This document shows positions 28,343 to 35,689 of a stretch of DNA of 64,000 nt, in pieces. The notes under the pieces were generated by a model. The model was not told where the DNA came from and made no database searches. It worked only from the letters and a program-made list of their open reading frames with translations. The position numbers and the translations under genes were made by a program. Every line of letters starts with the position of its first letter. Position 1 is the stretch's first letter. The stretch is from a virus: positions 148,343-212,342 of IMG/VR virus record IMGVR_UViG_3300046170_000378. One strand, given 5' to 3'.

Positions 28343-28588
28343 ATGAGAAACACAGTTAAATTACCACAGCCACAAAAGGATATTATTGTAAAAGCCTTAC
28401 AAGTTTATCAAACAGCATTAAGAACGTTAGAAGATAAAACTGATGATCAAGAATTTACTGACTTTGATATTACTGCTTTAACTGGAATGTTTAAGGACAT
28501 TGATGTTGATATAAGAATTGAATTAGATGAAGAGGTACACAACTCATTTGTACACCGTCATGGTGTAGATTTTCCAATGTATGTTTAA
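28343..28588 (+). CDS. Small hypothetical protein (81 aa)
   Basis: ATG 28343 is chosen over an in-frame TTG six bases earlier. Acidic and helical. Ends in TTTAACACCAAAG, the gene-start motif of the next three genes. Unknown. Confidence 0.6.
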   Translation: MRNTVKLPQPQKDIIVKALQVYQTALRTLEDKTDDQEFTDFDITALTGMFKDIDVDIRIELDEEVHNSFVHRHGVDFPMYV

Positions 28589-28599
28589 CACCAAAGACA

Positions 28600-28749
28600 A
28601 TGGGTAATTACTTAAAGCAAGGATTTGTAAGAGAGTTGGAATGGAAACTCAACAGAGAAGAAATCTCTTACTCTAAAATGGTAGAGTTGATGGAAGAAGA
28701 ATGCATAAAGAACTATAATGCAGAAACCTTTAAAACCAAAGAGAGATGA
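28600..28749 (+). CDS. Small hypothetical protein (49 aa)
   Basis: Preceded by TTTAACACCAAAGACA. Charged and helical (M-V-E-L-M-E-E-E-C). Its stop overlaps the next start (ATGA), and its last codons (E-T-F-K-T-K-E-R) are encoded by the gene-start motif of the next gene. Confidence 0.55.
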   Translation: MGNYLKQGFVRELEWKLNREEISYSKMVELMEEECIKNYNAETFKTKER

Positions 28750-28904
28750 GACCATTAGACAATGTTCAAATGATTGAAGTCAAAGAAGGGGTAGTAACCA
28801 TCACTTATAAAGATGGTACAACACTTACCACTAAAGAGGATATTACACTTGGACTTGGGTATAAGAATGAGAATGATATACCATTAAATGACCATTGTCT
28901 TTAA
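28746..28904 (+). CDS. Small hypothetical protein (52 aa)
   Basis: Beta-rich: V-Q-M-I-E-V-K-E-G-V-V-T-I-T-Y-K-D-G-T-T. Overlaps the upstream stop (ATGA) and ends inside the next repeated start motif. Unknown. Confidence 0.55.
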   Translation: MRPLDNVQMIEVKEGVVTITYKDGTTLTTKEDITLGLGYKNENDIPLNDHCL

Positions 28905-28916
28905 CACCAAAGAGAA

Positions 28917-29201
28917 ATGAGTGAAGTAAATCCAAATTACAATCCACAAGCAGATTTTGACAACTTTGGTGAAGAGATGGAACACATCGTTAAGACAACA
29001 CCTAAAGAGGTGCTAAAAAAGGAGTGGGATAAAGTATTAGCAGAATATGGTACTGATACACACGACAAGATTCTATCTATGACTGATGACTTTGTTCAGT
29101 CTAATCGTAGTGAAGGACAAACCTATGCTCATTATCACTATGATATGATGGCAGACTTTGCTCTACATATATTAGAAACCTTTAACACCAAAGAGAGATG
29201 A
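28917..29201 (+). CDS. Hypothetical protein (94 aa)
   Basis: Third gene of the repeated-start-motif group. Acidic N-terminus, His-rich centre (Y-A-H-Y-H-Y-D). Ends in the same E-T-F-N-T-K-E-R encoded by the motif. Unknown. Confidence 0.6.
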   Translation: MSEVNPNYNPQADFDNFGEEMEHIVKTTPKEVLKKEWDKVLAEYGTDTHDKILSMTDDFVQSNRSEGQTYAHYHYDMMADFALHILETFNTKER

Positions 29202-29281
29202 AAGAAGAAAGAATTTATACAATAATTAATATTCTTACAGTGATTGGATTTTTTACTCTAATGATACTAGGATCAAAATGA
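29198..29281 (+). CDS. Single-span membrane peptide (27 aa)
   Basis: Short charged start then I-I-N-I-L-T-V-I-G-F-F-T-L-M-I-L. ATGA overlaps on both sides, and it begins at the fourth repeated start motif. Supported by this context. Confidence 0.45.
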   Translation: MKEERIYTIINILTVIGFFTLMILGSK

Positions 29282-29517
29282 CAGAAGAACAAATTGATAG
29301 AATTATAGAAATGGCTTGGGAGGATAGAACTCCATTTGAAGCGATAGAATTCCAATTTGGTCTTAAAGAGAATGATGTTAGGAAGCTAATGAGGAAACAC
29401 ATGAAAGAATCCTCGTTTAAAATGTGGAGAGAAAGAGTTAAAGGCAGAAAAACAAAACATGCCAAAAATAGCGAAGGTACCAGATTTAAAAGCAAGAATC
29501 AAAAAGCAAATAGATGA
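29278..29517 (+). CDS. DUF2805/TIGR03643 family protein
   Basis: 79 residues with the full family pattern: I-I-E-M-A-W-E-D-R-T-P-F-E-A-I near 10-24, F-G-L-K-E-N-D-V near 27-34, L-M-R-K-H-M-K near 37 and S-F-K-M-W-R-E-R-V-K-G-R near 45-56. The family is widespread in marine Bacteroidota and Proteobacteria, of unknown function, helix-turn-helix-like in appearance. Its presence suggests gene transfer from a host. Confidence 0.8.
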   Translation: MTEEQIDRIIEMAWEDRTPFEAIEFQFGLKENDVRKLMRKHMKESSFKMWRERVKGRKTKHAKNSEGTRFKSKNQKANR

Positions 29518-30137
29518 AAAAATTAGAAAGAATGCAGAACTTGATTGTAGTTGGTCATCCAGATCAAAAATCATTCTGTTACGATGGGATCTTTAAAACA
29601 ATTCAAGAGACGTTATTGTCGCAAGATGGATATTTAAATGAGATCGAAGTAATTGATCTTTACAGAGATGATTTCTCTCAGCCGAGAACAGATCTTATTA
29701 AGAAATATCAAGAACTAGTGACATGGGCAGACAGAATCTATTTTGTATCTCCTGTTTGGTGGTTTAGACTTACACCAAGAACAGAAATCTTTTTTGATGA
29801 GGTGATGACACCTGGTTTTGCATATAAATTTATACCTCTTTTTGGTAACTATGCATATCCTAAGCCATTCTTAAGTGATAAAAAGGTAAGAACGTACATT
29901 ACTCACGGTGCTCCTGCGCTTCCGGTAAAAACACTCTATTTGAACTCAGTTAAACTAAGATTAGTAATGGGAGTATTTACATTTGTGTTCGGATGGAACA
30001 TTTCTAGATGGCTAAAAACTAAACAATTTTGGGCAGTACCATTTGTAAGTGCAGAAAAAAGAGCTAAATATTTAGAAACAGTTAAGAAAGACATCATAAA
30101 AGATATTAAGAAACATCAAATAAAACAAGTAAAATGA
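29514..30137 (+). CDS. NAD(P)H quinone oxidoreductase, flavodoxin fold
   Basis: 207 residues. Starts at ATG 29514 (overlapping the previous stop), with a second possible start at M7 next to the first strand N-L-I-V-V-G-H-P-D. Other MdaB/NQO1-like features are S-P-V-W-W-F-R-L-T-P-R near 80 and the FMN/FAD-binding T-P-G-F-A-Y near 101. Such enzymes reduce quinones with NAD(P)H. An auxiliary redox role during infection is inferred. Confidence 0.75.
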   Translation: MKKLERMQNLIVVGHPDQKSFCYDGIFKTIQETLLSQDGYLNEIEVIDLYRDDFSQPRTDLIKKYQELVTWADRIYFVSPVWWFRLTPRTEIFFDEVMTPGFAYKFIPLFGNYAYPKPFLSDKKVRTYITHGAPALPVKTLYLNSVKLRLVMGVFTFVFGWNISRWLKTKQFWAVPFVSAEKRAKYLETVKKDIIKDIKKHQIKQVK

Positions 30138-30313
30138 AAAAGATTAACAAATTCTTTCAGAGCTGGTATCCAGTGATCTTCGCGTTTATGTGTCTACTCT
30201 ATTCAGTAGGTTTGGGATTAGCTGGTCATACAGAAGAGGCCCAATACTCAGCACATTGGCCAGGAACTATCCTCCTTTTTGCGATAGCAATCAGACAAAG
30301 ACGCACATCATGA
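30134..30313 (+). CDS. Small membrane protein (59 aa)
   Basis: Two hydrophobic segments (Y-P-V-I-F-A-F-M-C-L-L-Y and T-I-L-L-F-A-I-A-I) separated by a short loop. ATGA overlaps on both sides. Unknown. Confidence 0.5.
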   Translation: MKKINKFFQSWYPVIFAFMCLLYSVGLGLAGHTEEAQYSAHWPGTILLFAIAIRQRRTS

Positions 30314-30588
30314 GTCCAACGTTTTTTCTAGTAGGTGGAATTATTTTCGCAGCTTACATGTATTTTACTATATGGAACATATTCTATAGTTCAAGAAAAA
30401 GCAGAGAAGAAAACTACCCTACTGTGAATAGAGTATCAGATGAAGTGGATATGGATGGCATGGGAAACTTTAGTAGGTTTCCTTCTACTGAACCAGCTCC
30501 CAGAAAAAGAAATAAAAAGAGTAAGAAAAGATCAATTAACGAGATTAGACAAGTTAAAGATTCTGTTTACAAAGCACCTGTAAAATAA
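30310..30588 (+). CDS. Membrane-anchored basic protein (92 aa)
   Basis: ATG 30310 is chosen because the longer upstream reading lies inside the previous gene. One N-terminal span (F-L-V-G-G-I-I-F-A-A-Y-M-Y-F-T) and a Lys/Arg-rich cytoplasmic tail (R-K-R-N-K-K-S-K-K-R). Unknown. Confidence 0.55.
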   Translation: MSPTFFLVGGIIFAAYMYFTIWNIFYSSRKSREENYPTVNRVSDEVDMDGMGNFSRFPSTEPAPRKRNKKSKKRSINEIRQVKDSVYKAPVK

Positions 30589-31347
30589 ATGAAGTTCGAC
30601 AAGATCTACGTATTAGCAATAAATCATACACAAGAGAAAATTGATTCTATTGTAAAAAAATTATCTGCATTAGAAACAGATGGTGTAACTAACTATGAGA
30701 TTTTGGTCGGACACAATGGTTGGCAAGAAGAGCTACCTGAAGGTGCAAAAATATATGAGAATTGGGGTCAACCTGAAAGTTGGAATGATTTTTGGAAAAA
30801 GGATGTTCAACCCGGAGAAGTTGGCTGTACATTAAGTCACATCTCCGCTTGGAATAAAATAGTAGAAGACGGAGTTTCAAGAGCATTAATTCTAGAAGAG
30901 GACTTTGTACCCAAATTACCACTTTTAGAATTGCCAGAACCCGATGAGAATTGGCCATATAAATGGGACTATCTAAATCTAGGCCGATATATTTTTAATA
31001 AGGAAAATGACATCATGATCAACGATGCATATTGTATCCCATCTTTACACTATAACATGCACGCATATGTGCTGACCAACATAGGAGCTCAAAAATTAGT
31101 AGATTATAATTTACAAAAAAATATATTCATTAATGACGAGTTTATAACGGCGACATATATGAATCACAGGAGATCAGATATAGAAGAATTATATCCAATT
31201 AAAAATATTAATGCATTAGCAACAAACAAAAATTGGATAGGTCAAAACTCTAACGCAGAAACTACAATGGTGAGTGGACACACTAAAACATTTGAAAATC
31301 CAAATAGAGAAAGCCTGTTAAAGGCAAACGAAAAAGAAACAAAATAA
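30589..31347 (+). CDS. Glycosyltransferase family 25-like
   Basis: 252 residues. GT25 (LPS/collagen galactosyltransferase type) signature: start K-I-Y-V-L-A-I-N-H, central G-E-V-G-C-T-L-S-H-I-S-A-W near 82-94 and the metal-site A-L-I-L-E-E-D-F-V near 103-111. It probably adds a sugar to a surface polysaccharide or virion component; the acceptor is unknown. Directly abuts the upstream gene. Confidence 0.75.
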   Translation: MKFDKIYVLAINHTQEKIDSIVKKLSALETDGVTNYEILVGHNGWQEELPEGAKIYENWGQPESWNDFWKKDVQPGEVGCTLSHISAWNKIVEDGVSRALILEEDFVPKLPLLELPEPDENWPYKWDYLNLGRYIFNKENDIMINDAYCIPSLHYNMHAYVLTNIGAQKLVDYNLQKNIFINDEFITATYMNHRRSDIEELYPIKNINALATNKNWIGQNSNAETTMVSGHTKTFENPNRESLLKANEKETK

Positions 31348-31367
31348 ACACATTACGTATAAGTTAT

Positions 31368-31841
31368 ATGAAAATAATACTCGTAGGCAAAGCAGCTGCT
31401 GGAAAAGACTTTTTAAAGAATAAACTCTCAGATAGAGGGTTTAAAGCTGGAGTTAGTCATACTACTAGACCACCCAGACAAAACGAAACAAATGGTGTAG
31501 ATTATCATTTTGTCAGTAAAGATGAATTTCTGATTATGATTGATCAGGGTAAGTTTATAGAGTATATGGAATTTAATGGATGGTATTATGGTCAAACAGA
31601 AGAAGATTTTGACGGTGCTGACATTATGATTATGTCTAAAGATGGTTTAGATATGTTACCAAAAAAATACAGAAGTCAATGTATTGTAATATATTTAGAT
31701 CCTTCTAGATTAGAAAGATTAAAAAGACTAGAATCTAGAAATGACTTAAATGATTCTATTGTAAGAAGAATGGACACTGATGATCAACAATTTAAAGGCT
31801 TTAGAGATTATGACATCCGAATCTCTAATGCTGATTTTTAA
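31368..31841 (+). CDS. Guanylate kinase-like P-loop protein
   Basis: 157 residues. P-loop G-K-A-A-A-G-K-D (7-14), then V-S-H-T-T-R-P-P-R near 29, Y-H-F-V near 47, F-I-E-Y-M-E-F near 63 and Y-Y-G-Q-T near 73, all typical of guanylate kinases. Shorter than bacterial Gmk (~205), with a reduced C-terminus. Likely a dGMP/GMP kinase feeding phage DNA synthesis. Confidence 0.75.
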   Translation: MKIILVGKAAAGKDFLKNKLSDRGFKAGVSHTTRPPRQNETNGVDYHFVSKDEFLIMIDQGKFIEYMEFNGWYYGQTEEDFDGADIMIMSKDGLDMLPKKYRSQCIVIYLDPSRLERLKRLESRNDLNDSIVRRMDTDDQQFKGFRDYDIRISNADF

Positions 31842-31878
31842 TTAGGATAAATAATAAATACACTTAAATATTTTAAAA

Positions 31879-32418
31879 ATGAGTACAGAACAAACTAAAA
31901 CTAATGAGCAATTAATTCAAGAAAGATTTGAGTTAGAGCAAGAAGTAAACAAACTACAAGTTGCTTCAGCTGAACGTAAATTTGAAATTAATTTCTCTGA
32001 TCAAAAGATGATCAAAACAGTAATGGATCACCTTAACAAAGGTTATACTTGGAAAACTGCGGATGCTGCGGTTCTAGTGACGCTTTATGACCAGCTTAAA
32101 AATCAAAATAAAGCATATACTAAAGCTAATGAAGAATTAGAAACGTATACAATTGAACTTAGAGGTCATGAGCTAAACGCACTATATCAAGCGCTTTTAA
32201 ATGTTACAGGAACTGGTGTTGAAAACGCTAGAAGATTTATTACAATGTTAACACACGTCGGTGAAACTGTTTCTATCGCTATGAGTGAGCTTGCAGATCT
32301 TAACACTGAGATCAATGAAATGCACACAAAACTAGCAGAACTTGATGCTACTATTGTTACTGAACAAATTGATGCAGAACTAGAAGAGAATAAAGAGACA
32401 GCAAACGCCGGTAAATAA
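31879..32418 (+). CDS. Coiled-coil hypothetical protein (179 aa)
   Basis: Predominantly helical: an N-terminal coiled coil (E-R-F-E-L-E-Q-E-V-N-K-L), a middle domain and a long C-terminal helix rich in Glu, Leu and Thr. No family recognised. Moderate size and clean frame support it. Confidence 0.65.
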   Translation: MSTEQTKTNEQLIQERFELEQEVNKLQVASAERKFEINFSDQKMIKTVMDHLNKGYTWKTADAAVLVTLYDQLKNQNKAYTKANEELETYTIELRGHELNALYQALLNVTGTGVENARRFITMLTHVGETVSIAMSELADLNTEINEMHTKLAELDATIVTEQIDAELEENKETANAGK

Positions 32419-32429
32419 AACCAGCAAGT

Positions 32430-32966
32430 ATGAAACAAGCTAGTAAAAGTCAGAAAAGAATAGACTTCTTAGACTTAGTCACAGAAGCTATTACTCACGA
32501 AGACATCTTCGGAACAATTGACTACAAGAACAAAAGCGAAGACAAAATCATACAATTCATTTATCCACACCTTGTGAGTTCCTTAACAGAATATGTTATG
32601 GAAACACAGGGCAAGGATAAGGATTCTGCCAAAGACTTCGTTAAGAAAAACCTTAAATGGGAAGGTAATGTTAATACAACAGTAAACCACATTCTATTTA
32701 TGGGTACTCAAAATAGACCAGATATGGTCTTAGAGATTAACGGTTTAAAGATTGGTATTGAATTTAAAAGAGGTCAAAAAGGATCAGAATTAAGAAGTGG
32801 TATTGGACAATCTATGGTCTATGCAACACATTATGATTTTGTACTCTACTTATTTGTTGATACTAGTGATGATAGTCGTATTAAGAATGCCCAAACGGGT
32901 GTAAATGAAACCGAATTCATAGATAATCTGTGGAATCAATATAACATAAAATTTATAGTAGCTTAA
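32430..32966 (+). CDS. PD-(D/E)XK endonuclease-like protein
   Basis: 178 residues. The catalytic core reads R-P-D-M-V-L-E-I-N-G-L-K-I-G-I-E-F-K-R-G around 92-111, i.e. PD...E-x-K, followed by G-I-G-Q-S-M-V-Y-A as in restriction-endonuclease-like folds. The first 90 residues are helical. It overlaps the next gene by one base. Possibly host-DNA degradation or recombination; not known. Confidence 0.65.
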   Translation: MKQASKSQKRIDFLDLVTEAITHEDIFGTIDYKNKSEDKIIQFIYPHLVSSLTEYVMETQGKDKDSAKDFVKKNLKWEGNVNTTVNHILFMGTQNRPDMVLEINGLKIGIEFKRGQKGSELRSGIGQSMVYATHYDFVLYLFVDTSDDSRIKNAQTGVNETEFIDNLWNQYNIKFIVA

Positions 32967-33484
32967 TGGCAATATTTGTAACATCCAATCTCCAGCTCGG
33001 AAGACCTGGTGCAATCAAAAAATATAATAGGAATTACGACAACGTTGATCAAATGACAGAAGATCTTATTCTGAAGTGGAACGAAGTCGTAAAACAAGAG
33101 GATACCGTATATCATTTAGGTAATTTTGCTTGGGATCCAAAGACTGCACAAGATGCACTATTGCGTCTTAATGGTAGAATTTATTTTACAAGGGGTGATC
33201 ACGATAAAGCTTTAGAAGTTTTAGACGAAAAGGGAATGCTTAGAAATAGAGTACAGATGATTGATTGTCTTACTACCCTACCAGAACTCAATCTTAGTTT
33301 AACATATTGGCCATTAAAAGCGTGGCCTAATAAAAGAGGTAAAAAAGCATATAACATTATAGGTTATCCTGAAAAGAAATTTAAATCAGATCCAAAAGAA
33401 AGAATCATTAATGTTTCTACTGATTTATGGAAGAACCAACCACAAGACCTTAATAAATTATTAGAAATATTTTCAGATTTCTAA
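32966..33484 (+). CDS. Calcineurin-like phosphoesterase with degenerate motifs
   Basis: 172 residues with the fold's motif order: S-N-L-Q-L-G-R-P-G (usual D-x-H-x-G), H-L-G-N-F-A-W (usual G-D-x-x-D) and T-R-G-D-H-D (usual G-N-H-D). Several metal ligands are replaced (D to N, H to Q, D to N), so catalysis may be altered or lost. The C-terminal half has an H-less L-S-L-T-Y-W-P motif. Confidence 0.6.
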   Translation: MAIFVTSNLQLGRPGAIKKYNRNYDNVDQMTEDLILKWNEVVKQEDTVYHLGNFAWDPKTAQDALLRLNGRIYFTRGDHDKALEVLDEKGMLRNRVQMIDCLTTLPELNLSLTYWPLKAWPNKRGKKAYNIIGYPEKKFKSDPKERIINVSTDLWKNQPQDLNKLLEIFSDF

Positions 33485-33519
33485 TTGTTCGTAACTTTTA
33501 GTAAAATAACCGTCATTTA

Positions 33520-33553
33520 ATTTTTTTATGTCGGTTATTTGTGGTATATTAGT
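33520..33553 (+). promoter_or_regulatory. Conserved GGTATATTAGTA promoter element
   Basis: ATTTTTTTATGTCGGT, then TTTGTGGTATATTAGTA, 23 bp before the ATG at 33577. Confidence 0.75.
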
Positions 33554-33576
33554 ACTGTATTTAAAAGCTAAAAGAT

Positions 33577-33801
33577 ATGATTAGATCAAAACAACCAAAA
33601 TCAGAAATAATTATCGATTTAACAGGACCGCAAGGAAATGCATTTTATCTACTTGGAGTTGCAAAGGATTTTTGTAAGCAATTAGATATGACAAAGAAAA
33701 ATACACAATCAATTCTTGATGAAATGACCAGTGGTGATTACGAAAACTTAATTCAAGTTTTTGATCGTGAATTCGGATCAGTGGTAATTTTAGAAAGATA
33801 A
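33577..33801 (+). CDS. Small hypothetical protein (74 aa)
   Basis: Own promoter element. Start I-I-I-D-L-T-G-P-Q-G-N-A-F-Y-L-L-G-V-A, then a helix and an acidic middle. A single-gene unit between two promoter elements. Unknown function. Confidence 0.6.
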   Translation: MIRSKQPKSEIIIDLTGPQGNAFYLLGVAKDFCKQLDMTKKNTQSILDEMTSGDYENLIQVFDREFGSVVILER

Positions 33802-33819
33802 TTAAAAATAATTCAGCCC

Positions 33820-33854
33820 AGATTTTTTTATGTCAAAAAGATTTGGTATATTAG
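33820..33854 (+). promoter_or_regulatory. Conserved GGTATATTAGC promoter element (sigma gene)
   Basis: AGATTTTTTTATGTCAAA, then TTTGGTATATTAGCC, 28 bp before the sigma-factor ATG. Confidence 0.75.
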
Positions 33855-33882
33855 CCTAGTAATAATTAAAAAAAGAAAACAT

Positions 33883-34494
33883 ATGTCAAAATCAAAAGAG
33901 TTAAGCTACCGTCAGCTATCAGAGAATTTCATCAATTCTAAATCAGAAAAAGATTATAATGCGCTTTACGTTCGTGTGAAGCCAGGTTTGAAAAACTACA
34001 TTCATAATGTGGTCAAAGATAATGAAGCTACAGATGATATTTTGACAAATACTCTTACGAAGATGTGGACCAAGATAGATCAATATGATCCTAAATATCA
34101 AATCACTACATGGCTTTATCGTATTGCCTTTAATGAATGTCTTGGTTGGATTCGTCAACGTAATCGTAAATATAGCATCGATGCAATGAAAGAATATGGT
34201 ATTGAAATCTCAGAACACTATTCTCATACATCAGCTCATGATCTTCTTATTGAGATTGAGAGTAAAACCGAAGCAGATTTTATTGAAGAAGACGAAGCAC
34301 TTATGAATTCTTATGAATTGGCACTAAAAGCAATTCAAGATCTAAAGCCAATGTATCGAGATATTATCGAAGATCGTCTACTTAACAACATGAAATACGA
34401 AGATATTGCATCAAAGTATGGTGTGCCTCTTCAAACTGTTAAGAATCGTATCCGTAGGGGTAAGATTTTGATTCAAGAATCAATGACAAAATAA
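33883..34494 (+). CDS. ECF-like sigma-70 family RNA polymerase sigma factor
   Basis: 203 residues. Region 2 spans about 25-95 with D-D-I-L-T-N-T-L-T-K-M-W and the -10-recognition-like I-T-T-W-L-Y-R-I-A-F-N-E-C-L-G-W-I-R. An acidic linker (E-E-D-E-A) follows, then a region 4 helix-turn-helix at about 150-198 with M-K-Y-E-D-I-A-S-K-Y-G-V-P-L-Q-T-V-K-N-R-I-R-R-G. This is the two-domain layout of ECF sigma factors. In T4 the late sigma gp55 recognises a single -10 element, so this protein is a candidate to read the GATATATA boxes, possibly through host polymerase. That link is inference. It sits just before the tRNA cluster. Confidence 0.85.
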   Translation: MSKSKELSYRQLSENFINSKSEKDYNALYVRVKPGLKNYIHNVVKDNEATDDILTNTLTKMWTKIDQYDPKYQITTWLYRIAFNECLGWIRQRNRKYSIDAMKEYGIEISEHYSHTSAHDLLIEIESKTEADFIEEDEALMNSYELALKAIQDLKPMYRDIIEDRLLNNMKYEDIASKYGVPLQTVKNRIRRGKILIQESMTK

Positions 34495-34506
34495 ATATCC
34501 CACCAA

Positions 34507-34536
34507 TTGAAACCTTGCAAATAGCGCAAGTATAAA
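34507..34536 (+). promoter_or_regulatory. TGAAAC/TATAAA-type promoter for tRNA cluster
   Basis: TTGAAA (34507-34512), 18-bp spacer containing CTTGC...GCAAG, TATAAA (34531-34536), 62 bp before the first tRNA. Confidence 0.6.
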
Positions 34537-34598
34537 GATAGCAATCAGCAACGGCAGATTGAATGAAGAGCGAATTTGAAATGTAGATAGAAATCAAT

Positions 34599-34687
34599 GC
34601 CGGAATGGTGGAATTGGTAGACACGAGGGACTTAAAATCCCTTGGGCAGTAATGCCCGTGACGGTTCGAGCCCGTCTTCCGGTACCA
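34599..34687 (+). tRNA. tRNA-Leu (UAA)
   Basis: Acceptor GCCGGAA/TTCCGGT, anticodon stem AGGGA/TCCCT with TAA, long variable arm, T-loop GTTCGAG, encoded CCA at 34685-34687. Confidence 0.93.
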
Positions 34688-34748
34688 AGCAGGGAGTTAT
34701 ACAATACATGTTGGAACTATATAACTTTAAAATAGAACCCTGCGATAT

Positions 34749-34822
34749 GGACCAGTAGCTCAGCTGGATAGAGCATCTGCCTTCTAAGCAGACGGTCACA
34801 GGTTCGAATCCTGTCTGGTTCA
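34749..34822 (+). tRNA. tRNA-Arg (UCU)
   Basis: Acceptor GGACCAG/CTGGTTC, anticodon stem TCTGC/GCAGA with TCT. CCA is not encoded (ACT follows). Confidence 0.93.
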
Positions 34823-34830
34823 CTAAATAT

Positions 34831-34946
34831 GGGGAGTTAGTCAAATAGGTACGACGCTCCAGCTATAAGGCCGAAAACATCATACTAGTTACGAGGTGTG
34901 ATTAGGCTTGTTGGCAGAAGTAGGGGTTCGAATCCCCTACTCCCCC
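34831..34946 (+). tRNA. Interrupted tRNA-like element, specificity unclear
   Basis: A 7-bp acceptor (GGGGAGT 34831-34837 with ACTCCCC 34939-34945) and a perfect T-arm (AGGGG/CCCCT around TTCGAAT) are present, and GTC...GAC gives a weak D-arm. The centre is about 40 nt too long. CCAGC (34859-34863) can pair with GTTGG near 34911 as an anticodon-type stem, with an extended loop between. This may be a tRNA with a small intron-like insert, a degenerate tRNA or a tRNA mimic. No CCA encoded. Confidence 0.55.
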
Positions 34947-35047
34947 GCTCTTAGATAGGTTTAACAACCGAACAACGAGGCGTCAAATCTCACGCCTACA
35001 AGTCGAAAGACGGAGTCTAAGTGGAGTAATTTAAATATATAAACCTC

Positions 35048-35135
35048 GGAGAGGTGGCAGAGTGGTCGAATGCACTGGTCTTGAAAACCAGCGTACAGCA
35101 ATGTACCGGGGGTTCGAATCCCTCCCTCTCCGCCA
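35048..35135 (+). tRNA. tRNA-Ser (UGA)
   Basis: Acceptor GGAGAGG/CCTCTCC, anticodon stem CTGGT/ACCAG with TGA, class II variable arm, encoded CCA. Confidence 0.93.
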
Positions 35136-35137
35136 TT

Positions 35138-35214
35138 GGTCTGGTAGTTCAGTTGGTTAGAATACTTGCCTGTCACGCAAGGGGTCGCGAGTTCGAGTCT
35201 CGTCCAGACCGCCA
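35138..35214 (+). tRNA. tRNA-Asp (GUC)
   Basis: Acceptor GGTCTGG/CCAGACC, anticodon stem CTTGC/GCAAG with GTC, encoded CCA. Two bases after tRNA-Ser. Confidence 0.93.
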
Positions 35215-35232
35215 AAAAGAAAGAGAGAGAGT

Positions 35233-35658
35233 ATGAGGTTGTTGGTGGCACTTCTTTTTAGTACAATGATGTGGGCACAAGATTGTTCACCATATCATAA
35301 GGTTGATAAGTGGGAAGTAAATGATGATGTAGATTTTACTGCAGCTTGGGTTAGTTGTTTCCACGCATCTGGCTTAGCGTTTTCAATGGATTATAACAAC
35401 ATCTCTTTAGGAACTCATCTGATGGGCGAAGGCCATATGAATTCTGCATACGTGTTCTTGAGCTATCAATATCAACCACTCGATAGAATTAAATTATCTG
35501 CTGGACCTCTGTATAAATTAAATAACAATAGTGGCTTAATGGTTGCACAATATGGTGGAGATATTAAGTTATATAAATCTATCTGGCTCACGAGTAGAAT
35601 TTTGCAAATTAGAACAGATTTAAATTATCTTAACGTAGGACTTAAAATTGTGCTATAA
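35233..35658 (+). CDS. Exported beta-rich protein (141 aa)
   Basis: A signal peptide (R-L-L-V-A-L-L-F-S-T-M-M-W-A-Q, cut after A-x-A-like W-A-Q) is followed by alternating hydrophobic strands (for example Y-V-F-L-S-Y-Q-Y and L-N-Y-L-N-V-G-L-K-I), which looks like a small outer-membrane barrel or periplasmic protein. Its location between tRNAs is unusual. No family recognised. Confidence 0.55.
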   Translation: MRLLVALLFSTMMWAQDCSPYHKVDKWEVNDDVDFTAAWVSCFHASGLAFSMDYNNISLGTHLMGEGHMNSAYVFLSYQYQPLDRIKLSAGPLYKLNNNSGLMVAQYGGDIKLYKSIWLTSRILQIRTDLNYLNVGLKIVL

Positions 35659-35661
35659 TTG

Positions 35662-35669
35662 GATATATA
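35662..35669 (+). promoter_or_regulatory. Late promoter-like box GATATATA
   Basis: GATATATAAAATAAATATATG, 20 nt before the ATG at 35690. Confidence 0.55.
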
Positions 35670-35689
35670 AAATAAATATATGTCCTTAA

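Larger units (their letters stand above)
28584..29200 (+). repeat. Four copies of a gene-start motif TTTAACACCAAAGAGAGATG
   Basis: Copies at 28584-28602, 28728-28748, 28899-28919 and 29179-29200, each ending at an ATG. They are almost identical although the genes between them differ. The motif includes a purine-rich AAAGAGAG just before the start codon. Confidence 0.8.

Noticed and set aside
34831-34946. Group I intron in a tRNA
   Set aside because: The extra segment is only about 40 nt, far too short for a group I intron, and no core P/Q/R/S elements were seen.
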